From positions 1 to 5,180 of the forward strand of contig QIKS01000072.1 of NCBI GenBank assembly GCA_003233025.1: 5,180 bases of DNA. The letters run 5' to 3'. This document shows, one piece after another, positions 1 to 4,900 of this stretch (position 1 is the stretch's first letter; every line of letters begins with the position of its first letter). The notes under the pieces were generated by a model. It was not told the DNA's origin. It worked only from the letters and a program-made list of their open reading frames with translations, and did not search any database. This DNA is from Hellea balneolensis (GTDB lineage Bacteria; Pseudomonadota; Alphaproteobacteria; Caulobacterales; Maricaulaceae). The position numbers and the translations under genes are program-made.

Positions 1-330
1 CAGGAGCCGATATGTGCCGCCGTAACAATCATGGGGGGCGATAATCAGAGGGTCTTCGCCCAGCAAGTTAAACACCAGATCAATCGCCGCCATGCCTGAT
101 GAGGTGATAACCCCGCCGGCGCCACCTTCCATTTTAGCCAGGGTTTGCGCCAGCGCGTCCCGGTTAGGATTGCCGCTGCGGGCATAATCATAAGGCCCGA
201 TTTCGTCCAGCCCGGAGAATTTATAAGTACTGGTCAAATATAGGGGCGGCGTCACGGCACCGTAAGCCGTGTCTTGGCCAATATGGGAATTGACGCAAAT
301 GGTTTGATTGTTGTGTTTTTTATGCGGCAT
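1..330 (-). CDS. metB: Cystathionine γ-synthase type PLP enzyme (MetB), N-terminal part, runs off the left edge
   Basis: Only the first 110 codons are present. The protein belongs to the Cys/Met-metabolism PLP-dependent family (fold type I). Members join an O-acylhomoserine to cysteine to give cystathionine, a step of methionine synthesis in the cytoplasm. Visible family marks are the ATPPLYLTSTY-like N-terminal segment (here AVTPPLYLTSTY, about residues 25-36), the YDYARSGNPNRD block (residues 47-58, with Tyr49 and Arg51 expected to bind the PLP phosphate of the partner subunit), SSGMAA (77-82, phosphate-binding loop) and APHDCYGGTYRL (98-109, Tyr103 expected to stack on PLP). The DCYGGTYRL and GGAGGVITSSGM stretches resemble enteric MetB more than MetY/MetZ. 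The PLP lysine lies outside the window. The ATG at 328-330 overlaps the end of metX by 11 bases, so translation is probably coupled; the Shine-Dalgarno sequence is weak (AAAGAG). Cystathionine γ-lyase or O-acylhomoserine sulfhydrylase activity cannot be excluded from this fragment. Confidence 0.88.
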   Translation of the reverse strand, partial: MPHKKHNNQTICVNSHIGQDTAYGAVTPPLYLTSTYKFSGLDEIGPYDYARSGNPNRDALAQTLAKMEGGAGGVITSSGMAAIDLVFNLLGEDPLIIAPHDCYGGTYRLL

Positions 331-1306
331 TGCGGCGCTCTTTGGTGAAATCTGCCAGTAAAGGCGCGAGGGCCTCGGTTTCCTTTAAAAAAGAATCGTG
401 GCCATAGAGAGAGTTTATGGTGATAAAATCCGTTGGCCCCGCCAGTAAATCTGCCATGGCTTTCATCTCACAAGGCGGCACCAATTGATCGGAACTGGTG
501 GCGATCAATGTTGTTGGCACGGTGATTTTTGCCGGGTCAATTTTGTGTAAATCAATGGATTCCGAGAGGGCTAAAAATCTGTTGATCGGCATAACTTTGT
601 GATAATGCCGCCCCCGCGCTTCCAAATAATCACCAACATCAAAGCGGATAGAACCGGCTTCGCTCAGGCCCGCTACCGGCTTGGCGTCAAATCTTTGGGA
701 AAACTCTTGCGCCGAGCGGTATGTGGTCATGGCCAGCTCGCGGGCCAGTTTCAGGCCTGCGTCGGGTCGACCTGCGTCCAGTGCCATCTCGATGATCCGT
801 CTTTGGATACTGCGCACGCCAACGCCCATGGCAAAGGGCCGGTGCGCCGCGCCCAACACACAAAGCCGCCCAAGCCGTCTTGGATGATTTTGGGCAAATG
901 CCAACGCCACCATGCCCCCGTAACTGGTGCCGATCATGGCACCGCATTGCTTGACCCCTAAATGATCAAGCAATGCGGCCAGTCTTTTTGCTTGATCATT
1001 TGTCGTTATGGTCAGCCGTTTTTGCGCATTTTTGCCCGTGGGGGCAAAATCAAACCCCAAAACCTGGTGCCGGTTTAGATCAATCGCCCCGCCCGGTGCC
1101 ACAAGCTCGGCCCACCAACCCTTCCCATTGGTGGCGCTTAATGGATCTGCGTCTGCGATAAAGCGCGAGGCGGAAATTCCGCCGGGGATAACAATCAGCG
1201 GATTGCCGGGATGGCCATAAAGCCGGCCTCTGATAATATCGCCCTCCAAACAGTCACCATATTCTAAAATATGATCGCCGTAATCATGTTCAATATCGCG
1301 CGCCAT
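320..1306 (-). CDS. metX: Homoserine O-acyltransferase, MetX family (α/β-hydrolase fold)
   Basis: This 328-residue cytoplasmic enzyme transfers an acyl group from acyl-CoA to the hydroxyl of homoserine, the committed step of methionine synthesis. It has the α/β-hydrolase layout: an oxyanion-side VIPGGISAS segment (39-47), the nucleophile elbow GTSYGGMVAL (126-135, Ser128), an acid in ATSSDQLVPP (Asp273) and the final histidine in YGHDSF (His303). Classical acetyl-CoA MetX proteins carry a GGSMGG-type elbow and are about 370 residues long. The shorter length and the SYGGMVALAFA elbow recall, from memory, the Xanthomonas-type MetX enzymes that use succinyl-CoA, so the acyl donor is uncertain. 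The start at 1306 is supported by an AAGGA ribosome-binding site at 1313-1317, six bases upstream. The gene follows a SAM-I riboswitch and overlaps metB, forming a two-gene methionine operon. Confidence is high for family and pathway, moderate for succinyl versus acetyl specificity. Confidence 0.9.
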   Translation of the reverse strand: MARDIEHDYGDHILEYGDCLEGDIIRGRLYGHPGNPLIVIPGGISASRFIADADPLSATNGKGWWAELVAPGGAIDLNRHQVLGFDFAPTGKNAQKRLTITTNDQAKRLAALLDHLGVKQCGAMIGTSYGGMVALAFAQNHPRRLGRLCVLGAAHRPFAMGVGVRSIQRRIIEMALDAGRPDAGLKLARELAMTTYRSAQEFSQRFDAKPVAGLSEAGSIRFDVGDYLEARGRHYHKVMPINRFLALSESIDLHKIDPAKITVPTTLIATSSDQLVPPCEMKAMADLLAGPTDFITINSLYGHDSFLKETEALAPLLADFTKERRNAA

Positions 1307-1324
1307 GCCACGTCCTTACTTTGT

Positions 1325-1431
1325 GGTGCTAATATTCGCGCATGACAGAAAAGGAGATGAAGGATTTATCTATCCTTCTCCCTCATCTGTCGCCGATTTG
1401 CTTGTGACAAACCTTCGCAGGAATTAGCACC
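1325..1431 (-). repeat. 9-bp inverted repeat linking the riboswitch core to the metX leader
   Basis: In the minus-strand RNA the conserved S-box segment GGUGCUAAU (1431 to 1423) is perfectly complementary to AUUAGCACC (1333 to 1325). Beyond a three-base internal mismatch, four more pairs can form (UGCG from 1416-1419 with CGCG from 1337-1340). The downstream arm begins eight bases before the AAGGA ribosome-binding site of metX. The pairing would destroy the aptamer core, so it excludes SAM binding. A functional role is inferred. The perfect complementarity is seen directly, but nine matching bases in a leader this size could occasionally arise by chance. Confidence 0.5.
1349..1381 (-). terminator. 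Intrinsic terminator of the SAM riboswitch expression platform
   Basis: Read on the minus strand, GGAG-AAGGAT (1381 to 1372) pairs with ATCCTT (1365 to 1360) and CTCC (1356 to 1353). The loop is six bases, there is a three-base CAT bulge on the 3' side, and TTTT (1352 to 1349) follows. It directly follows the 3' strand of aptamer helix P1. High SAM should stabilise P1 and allow termination before metX. An alternative longer hairpin can form in which AGATG, overlapping the P1 3' strand (1388 to 1384), pairs with CATCT (1359 to 1355). A textbook antiterminator is not obvious, and the T-tract is short. Confidence 0.72.
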
Positions 1432-1506
1432 TTTCCGGATCGCCGTTGGCGTGTCCGGGGGTTGCTCCAGCTTCAAAGGGCCTTTCCCTCAGCTGGTCTT
1501 GATGAG
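1382..1506 (-). promoter_or_regulatory. SAM-I (S-box) riboswitch aptamer controlling metX-metB
   Basis: The minus-strand leader matches the S-box consensus over the whole four-way junction. P1 is CTCATC (1506 to 1501) with GATGAG (1387 to 1382), followed by the invariant AAGA. P2 is CCAGCT (1496 to 1491) with AGCTGG (1472 to 1467), enclosing the kink-turn/pseudoknot block GAGGGA..GGCCC..TGAAG (1490 to 1471). GCAACC follows (1465 to 1460). P3 is CCGG (1458 to 1455) with CCGG (1438 to 1435), with an inner CGCC-AAC-GGCG stem. The conserved GGTGCTAATTCCTGC comes next, then P4 as GGTTTG (1413 to 1408) with CAAATC (1400 to 1395). SAM-I aptamers bind S-adenosylmethionine and usually switch off methionine genes. 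Placement directly before an intrinsic terminator and metX fits that role. The conserved nucleotides and helices are seen directly; ligand and OFF direction follow from the family. Confidence 0.93.
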
Positions 1507-1513
1507 TGGCCGT

Positions 1514-1542
1514 AAAGTGCAGACAAACCATCGGGGCGTCAA
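1514..1542 (-). promoter_or_regulatory. Candidate promoter of the met operon
   Basis: On the minus strand a TTGACG -35 element (1542 to 1537) is followed after 17 bases by CACTTT (1519 to 1514) at the -10 position. The predicted transcript would start around 1507-1508, immediately before aptamer helix P1, which is what a riboswitch leader needs. The -35 is good (5 of 6), but the -10 is poor, so the assignment rests mainly on position. Confidence 0.35.
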
Positions 1543-1549
1543 GAAGTTT

Positions 1550-1600
1550 CTTTGCAGGGCAAGGTTGGCGGAATTTCCCCATTAAAACCTGCAAAGCAGG
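1550..1600. repeat. Nested inverted repeats in the divergent promoter region
   Basis: CTTTGCAGG (1550-1558) is repeated in inverted orientation as CCTGCAAAG (1588-1596), with a 29-base spacer. The second copy is also half of a local palindrome, CCTGC-AAA-GCAGG (1588-1600). They lie between the met operon and the HAD gene, upstream of the candidate met -35 element. They could be operator half-sites for a regulator of either transcript. No known regulator motif was recognised. Confidence 0.35.
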
Positions 1601-1646
1601 CAACAGCATGGTTGACGAAATTACGGCGAGGGCCTACCCAATATCT

Positions 1647-2492
1647 ATGACAAATACAAAATATGCGGATATTTCTGGCTTGGGTCACATTGCGGATGAT
1701 TATGATGCTTTGTTGGTTGATATATGGGGGGTTATCCATAATGGGCGCGTGGCTTTCCCCGATGCTGTGGCCGCTTTGGAGCGGTTTCGCCGCGATAGAG
1801 GGCCGGTGGTGTTGATCTCCAATTCACCGCGCCCCGGCATTGCCATCCCGGCTCAATTTGACGAAATTGGGGTGCCGCACACCCTTTATGACGCCATTGT
1901 CACGTCGGGCGATGCGACCATAGACGAATTGGCGCGCCGTGCGCCGGGGCCGGCATTTAAGTTGGGGCCAGAGCGTGATGACGGGCTTTACGAAAATCTG
2001 GAGATGAATTTTACCGATTTGGACGCAGCAAAATTTATCGCTTGCACCGGGCTTTTTGATGACGAGGTTGAAACCCCGGACGATTATACGGAGATTTTGG
2101 CGCAAGCCCGTGCTTTGGCTTTGCCTCTGGTGTGTGCCAATCCTGATATTCGGGTTATGCGCGGTGACAAGATGATTTATTGCGGCGGGGCTTTGGCGCT
2201 TAAATACGAAGATATGGGGGGAGAGGTGATTTACGCTGGAAAACCCCACAAGCCTATTTACCGGCTGGCGCGCAGTTGGCTTTTGGAGGTTTCGGGCTAC
2301 ACAATCGACACATCGCGCATCTTGGTTATTGGCGATAATGTTCACACGGATTTGCTCGGCGCGCAAAATCAGGGCTATCCTTCTCTTTTTGTCGCCAGCG
2401 GCCTGGACGGCGGCAATGCGACGCCGATAAAAAGCCTGCTTGAAAAACATGGCATAATGGTAAATTATATGCTGCCCTCTTTGGCTTGGTAA
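1647..2492 (+). CDS. HAD-superfamily class IIA hydrolase, TIGR01459 type
   Basis: The 281-residue protein resembles the alphaproteobacterial TIGR01459 group of HAD-superfamily IIA proteins, whose substrate is not established. Motif I is LLVDIWGVIHNG (22-33): Asp25 is the expected nucleophile, but the usual acid/base Asp two residues later is Trp27, which as I recall is typical of this subfamily. Motif II is LISNS (56-60), motif III lysine is in GKPHKP (Lys199), and motif IV is VIGDNVHTDLLGAQ (227-240, with metal-ligand candidates Asp230 and Asp235). A C2-type cap lies between motifs II and III. I chose the ATG at 1647 because the family begins about 20-25 residues before motif I. An in-frame ATG at 1608 would add 13 residues and has a slightly better spaced AGG. 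TTGACG (1612-1617) and TACCCA (1635-1640) with 17-base spacing would put a transcript start at about 1647, so a leaderless mRNA is possible but weakly supported. It is the first gene of the run leading to maoC-like and ribF genes. Confidence 0.85.
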   Translation: MTNTKYADISGLGHIADDYDALLVDIWGVIHNGRVAFPDAVAALERFRRDRGPVVLISNSPRPGIAIPAQFDEIGVPHTLYDAIVTSGDATIDELARRAPGPAFKLGPERDDGLYENLEMNFTDLDAAKFIACTGLFDDEVETPDDYTEILAQARALALPLVCANPDIRVMRGDKMIYCGGALALKYEDMGGEVIYAGKPHKPIYRLARSWLLEVSGYTIDTSRILVIGDNVHTDLLGAQNQGYPSLFVASGLDGGNATPIKSLLEKHGIMVNYMLPSLAW

Positions 2493-2510
2493 GATAAAGA
2501 AAGCGCAGCT

Positions 2511-2945
2511 ATGAGCAATAAACACGGATATTTTCTGGAAGATTTACACATCGGTATGTCAGCCGAGACCTCAATGGTGGTCTCAGGCGACAAAATCGAT
2601 ACATTTGCCGAACTTTCCGGTGATTTTAACCCGATCCATATGGACGCAGAATTTGCTGCCACCACACCCTTTGGCCGGCGCATTGCCCACGGCGCTTTGT
2701 CGGCGTCTTTAATCTCTGCCATTTTGGGCAATCAATTGCCGGGGCCGGGCGCGATATTTGTCGAGTTGAACATGCGCTTTCGCCGCCCGGCTTTTATTGA
2801 CGACGAGATCACTGCCCGCGCCGAAGTGGTGGAGATCAACCAAAGGACGGGCCGCATAAAAATGAAGGTGTCTTGCATGGTGGGCGGCAAACAAATCATT
2901 CGCGGCGATGCGGGCGTGATTGTGCCCAAGCGCCCCAAAGAATAG
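2511..2945 (+). CDS. MaoC-like (R)-specific enoyl-CoA hydratase (PhaJ-like)
   Basis: This 144-residue single hot-dog-domain protein would hydrate trans-2-enoyl-CoA to (R)-3-hydroxyacyl-CoA in the cytoplasm. The hydratase-2 signature is clear: FAELSGDFNPIHMDAEFA (32-49) with catalytic Asp38 and His43, spaced as Asp31/His36 in Aeromonas PhaJ, then FGRRIAHGALSASLISAILGN (54-74), also very close to PhaJ, and a C-terminal strand region ending VIVPKRP. Length is normal for the family. It begins 18 bases after the HAD gene and ends 22 bases before ribF, so co-transcription is likely. The Shine-Dalgarno sequence is poor (AAAGAAAG, 9 bases or more upstream). PhaJ enzymes feed polyhydroxyalkanoate synthesis from β-oxidation, but nothing nearby confirms such a role; a different acyl-CoA or small-acid substrate is possible. 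Confidence 0.87.
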   Translation: MSNKHGYFLEDLHIGMSAETSMVVSGDKIDTFAELSGDFNPIHMDAEFAATTPFGRRIAHGALSASLISAILGNQLPGPGAIFVELNMRFRRPAFIDDEITARAEVVEINQRTGRIKMKVSCMVGGKQIIRGDAGVIVPKRPKE

Positions 2946-2967
2946 CGCACACAAGCAAGCTGGTTTC

Positions 2968-3909
2968 ATGCGAAAAATTAATCACTATACAGACTTAGAT
3001 GCGTCCTTACGCGGCGCGGTCATTGCCTTGGGCAATTTTGACGGCATCCACCGGGGCCATCAAATGGTTATCCAAAAAGCGGCCCAAATTGCCAAGGATA
3101 TGGGTGTTCCGGTGGCCGTGGCCTGCTTTCATCCCCACCCCAGTCGGTTTTTTAATCCAGACGCGCCGCCATTTCGCCTGATGTCCACCCGGATGCGCGC
3201 CGGGATTTTACAAAGCATGGGTGTTGATTTTCTCTATGAAATTCCCTTTGACAAAAAACTGACCCAAATGGATGACGCCAGCTTTGTCGAGCAAGCGCTT
3301 TACAAAGGACTGGGCGCTAAACATGTGGTGGTCGGCGAGGATTTTCACTATGGGCACAAGCGCTGCGGCGACTTTGCCAGCCTGCAAAAGCATTGCCAAG
3401 CGCGCGGTATTGGCGTTAGCGGCATCAAGCCGGTGAGCTTGCACCAGTCTTACGGTAAATATGGCTCGACCGAAATCCGTCAGGCTTTACGCGACGGCGA
3501 TGTGTTTTTCGCCGCCCATATGTTATCGCGCCCGTGGATGGTCGACGGCGAAATTATGCTTGGCGATCAATTGGGCCGCACATTGGGTTTCCCGACCGCC
3601 AATCTTTATTTTGGCGACCGCATCCGGCCCAAGCCCGGAATTTACGCCGCCGAATGCCGGCTCGACGGTGAAAGTTTGTGGCGGCCCGGCGTTGCCTATG
3701 TCGGATCACGGCCAACGGTGGACGGCAAGGATCACCGGTTGGAAATGCATATTTTTGATTTCGACGCCGATATTTATGGCCGGATCCTGGACGTCGCCTT
3801 TCGCAGTTTCATCCGTGATGATGTAAAATTTGACGGGCTTGAAGCCCTGACCAACCAAATGAAAAAAGACGCCGACGGCGCGCGGGCGATTTTTGGGATA
3901 TTGCCATGA
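2968..3909 (+). CDS. ribF: Bifunctional riboflavin kinase / FAD synthetase RibF
   Basis: The 313-residue enzyme phosphorylates riboflavin to FMN and then adenylylates FMN to FAD in the cytoplasm. The N-terminal FMN adenylyltransferase domain shows ALGNFDGIHRGH (20-31, nucleotidyltransferase HxGH-like motif), CFHPHPSRFF (53-62), VVVGEDFHYGHKRCGD (120-135) and GSTEIRQAL (166-174, the usual SSTxIR with Gly in first position). The C-terminal riboflavin kinase domain shows GRTLGFPTANL (203-213), PKPGIYAAE (221-229), YVGSRPTV (244-251) and LEMHIFDFDADIYG (258-271), containing the catalytic Glu259. Length fits the family. The ATG at 2968 begins the protein right before the conserved domain; an in-frame ATG at 2920 would overlap the MaoC gene and add 16 unrelated residues. 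No convincing Shine-Dalgarno sequence precedes the start. The gene is the last of the plus-strand run and is followed by a strong terminator. ribF followed by ileS is a common order in bacteria; here a reversed gene separates them. Confidence 0.96.
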   Translation: MRKINHYTDLDASLRGAVIALGNFDGIHRGHQMVIQKAAQIAKDMGVPVAVACFHPHPSRFFNPDAPPFRLMSTRMRAGILQSMGVDFLYEIPFDKKLTQMDDASFVEQALYKGLGAKHVVVGEDFHYGHKRCGDFASLQKHCQARGIGVSGIKPVSLHQSYGKYGSTEIRQALRDGDVFFAAHMLSRPWMVDGEIMLGDQLGRTLGFPTANLYFGDRIRPKPGIYAAECRLDGESLWRPGVAYVGSRPTVDGKDHRLEMHIFDFDADIYGRILDVAFRSFIRDDVKFDGLEALTNQMKKDADGARAIFGILP

Positions 3910-3921
3910 TCCCCTGCCAGT

Positions 3922-3949
3922 GCCATTGACCAAATGGCGTTTATTTTTT
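3922..3949 (+). terminator. Intrinsic terminator after ribF
   Basis: GCCATT (3922-3927) and AATGGC (3933-3938) form a six-bp stem with a five-base loop; flanking T/G and G/T wobbles and an A-T pair can extend it. It is followed by GTTTATTTTTT ending at 3949. It lies 12 bases after the ribF stop codon and points in the plus direction. On the minus strand it lacks a T-tract, so it would not end the convergent hydrolase transcript. Confidence 0.8.
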
Positions 3950-3955
3950 CACGCA

Positions 3956-4741
3956 CTACCCGGTAAAAACCTTGTCGAAAAACGCAGCAATCGCATTTGC
4001 TGTTTCCTTTGGTTTATCAAGGCTCGGCCAGTGGCCCGCACCAGTATAAATTTGGTTGTTTATACCCGACCGCTCTATCCATTTACGGGTCGCTTTTGGC
4101 GTGCTTTCCTTCGACCAGTAGTAAAGTGAAGGCTGCGCCATATCTTTGTAAGATTGACCCAGTTCATTGCCAACACTGATGCGCTTGGCGTCGCACCCCA
4201 ATCGCCACATTGCCATGGCATTTGCAACCACCGCGCCTGCGTAATAGCGCCTGTATGTATCAGAGCTTTGGCCCCGTTCCCAAACTTGCTTGAGGAATTC
4301 GCGCTTAAATTCATGGGGGTCGTCATAATTTGCAGCCTTGCCAGTGAAGAAGGCATCGTCGGGCGTCAAATTGCCTTCAATGGAAAACAGTCCGCTGATT
4401 TTATCCCCTAATATGGCCGCCGTTTTCACACATATTGTGGCTGCTATAGAATGGCCAACAAGGCCCACAGCCCGCCCCTTTGGAATGTAATTCTCGATCA
4501 ATTCAGACAAAGCATGTGCATGCTGGGCGGCTGTATTGACGCCGTCACGTCTTGGGGACGCCCCAAATCCCCATAAGTCAACGGTCACTAAATGATAACG
4601 TTTTGCCAGTTCACAAGAAAATAATGGTTCGAACAAATATCCATTGTCAGGGAAACCAGCGAGCAATATGAGTGTCGGCGCATCTATGGGGCCAACAGTT
4701 CTTAGAAAGGCGCCATCAACAATGTCTATACTATTTGTCAT
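3956..4741 (-). CDS. α/β-hydrolase fold protein, function unknown
   Basis: The 261-residue protein has the α/β-hydrolase layout of small esterases, haloalkane-dehalogenase-like and C-C hydrolase relatives. An HG-loop equivalent is LLAGFPDNGYLFEPL (26-40), followed by VTVDLWGFGASPR (52-64), the nucleophile elbow GLVGHSIAATI (93-103, Ser98) and a terminal GAGHWPSLDKP (234-244, His237). The elbow is GHSIA, with Ala replacing the final Gly of GxSxG. The strand that normally ends in the acid reads SLYYWSKES (205-213), with Glu212 the only obvious candidate there. No signal peptide is visible, so the protein is probably cytoplasmic. GC is about 49% by hand count against about 55% in ribF. The gene lies between ribF and ileS, convergent with the first and divergent from the second, suggesting a later insertion. 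The start at 4741 is the first ATG before the domain; the upstream sequence is A-rich with a weak AAAAGAC. Substrate cannot be predicted. Confidence 0.82.
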   Translation of the reverse strand: MTNSIDIVDGAFLRTVGPIDAPTLILLAGFPDNGYLFEPLFSCELAKRYHLVTVDLWGFGASPRRDGVNTAAQHAHALSELIENYIPKGRAVGLVGHSIAATICVKTAAILGDKISGLFSIEGNLTPDDAFFTGKAANYDDPHEFKREFLKQVWERGQSSDTYRRYYAGAVVANAMAMWRLGCDAKRISVGNELGQSYKDMAQPSLYYWSKESTPKATRKWIERSGINNQIYTGAGHWPSLDKPKETANAIAAFFDKVFTG

Positions 4742-4822
4742 ATATTTGTCTTTTTTGCGTGTTTGCCATGCCTGGCTGTGTTACCCCGCGCCTATGAAAC
4801 CATTTATGTGCATGTCTATACG

Positions 4823-4861
4823 AATTATCAGCCCAGCTTCTTAAAGAAAGCTGGGATAATT
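4823..4861. repeat. Strong inverted repeat between the hydrolase gene and ileS
   Basis: AATTAT (4823-4828) and CCCAGCTT (4832-4839) are complementary to AAGCTGGG (4848-4855) and ATAATT (4856-4861). This gives 14 base pairs interrupted by one three-base bulge (CAG), around an eight-base loop. No T-tract follows on either strand, so it is not a normal intrinsic terminator. It ends at the candidate -35 element of ileS and lies about 80 bases upstream of the hydrolase start. Operator DNA or a leader hairpin are both possible. Confidence 0.6.
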
Positions 4862-4888
4862 GAACTTGCCCTAAAACTGATTTAACGT
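4860..4888 (+). promoter_or_regulatory. Candidate ileS promoter
   Basis: TTGAAC (4860-4865) and TAACGT (4883-4888) are separated by 17 bases. Transcription would begin around 4894-4896, only a few bases before the ileS ATG at 4901, giving a nearly leaderless mRNA. This agrees with the lack of a good ribosome-binding site. The -10 element matches only 3 of 6 consensus positions, so support is modest. Confidence 0.35.
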
Positions 4889-4900
4889 AAAGATATTTCC

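Noticed and set aside
599..961. Plus-strand open frame of 120 codons opposite metX
   Set aside because: It is antisense to the catalytic region of a well-supported metX and shows no domain signal.
1307..1506. SAM-II riboswitch, the class expected in alphaproteobacteria
   Set aside because: The leader matches the four-helix S-box pattern with P1-P4, not the compact H-type pseudoknot of SAM-II.
1506..1646. Upstream extension of the HAD reading frame to an ATG at 1506
   Set aside because: It would overlap the riboswitch start and the divergent promoter region, and the added residues do not look like the family's N-terminus.
1824..2525. Long minus-strand open frame of 233 codons opposite the HAD gene
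   Set aside because: The plus-strand frame has clear HAD motifs; the antisense product is unrecognisable and consistent with a compositional shadow.
2920..2967. Earlier in-frame ATG for ribF at 2920
   Set aside because: It overlaps the 3' end of the MaoC gene and adds residues with no family match; 2968 gives the normal RibF N-terminus.
3922..3949. Bidirectional terminator serving the α/β-hydrolase gene as well
   Set aside because: On the minus strand the stem is not followed by a T-tract.
4742..4900. T-box leader or tRNA gene upstream of ileS
   Set aside because: No T-box consensus, specifier loop, or cloverleaf was found; only one bulged hairpin is present.
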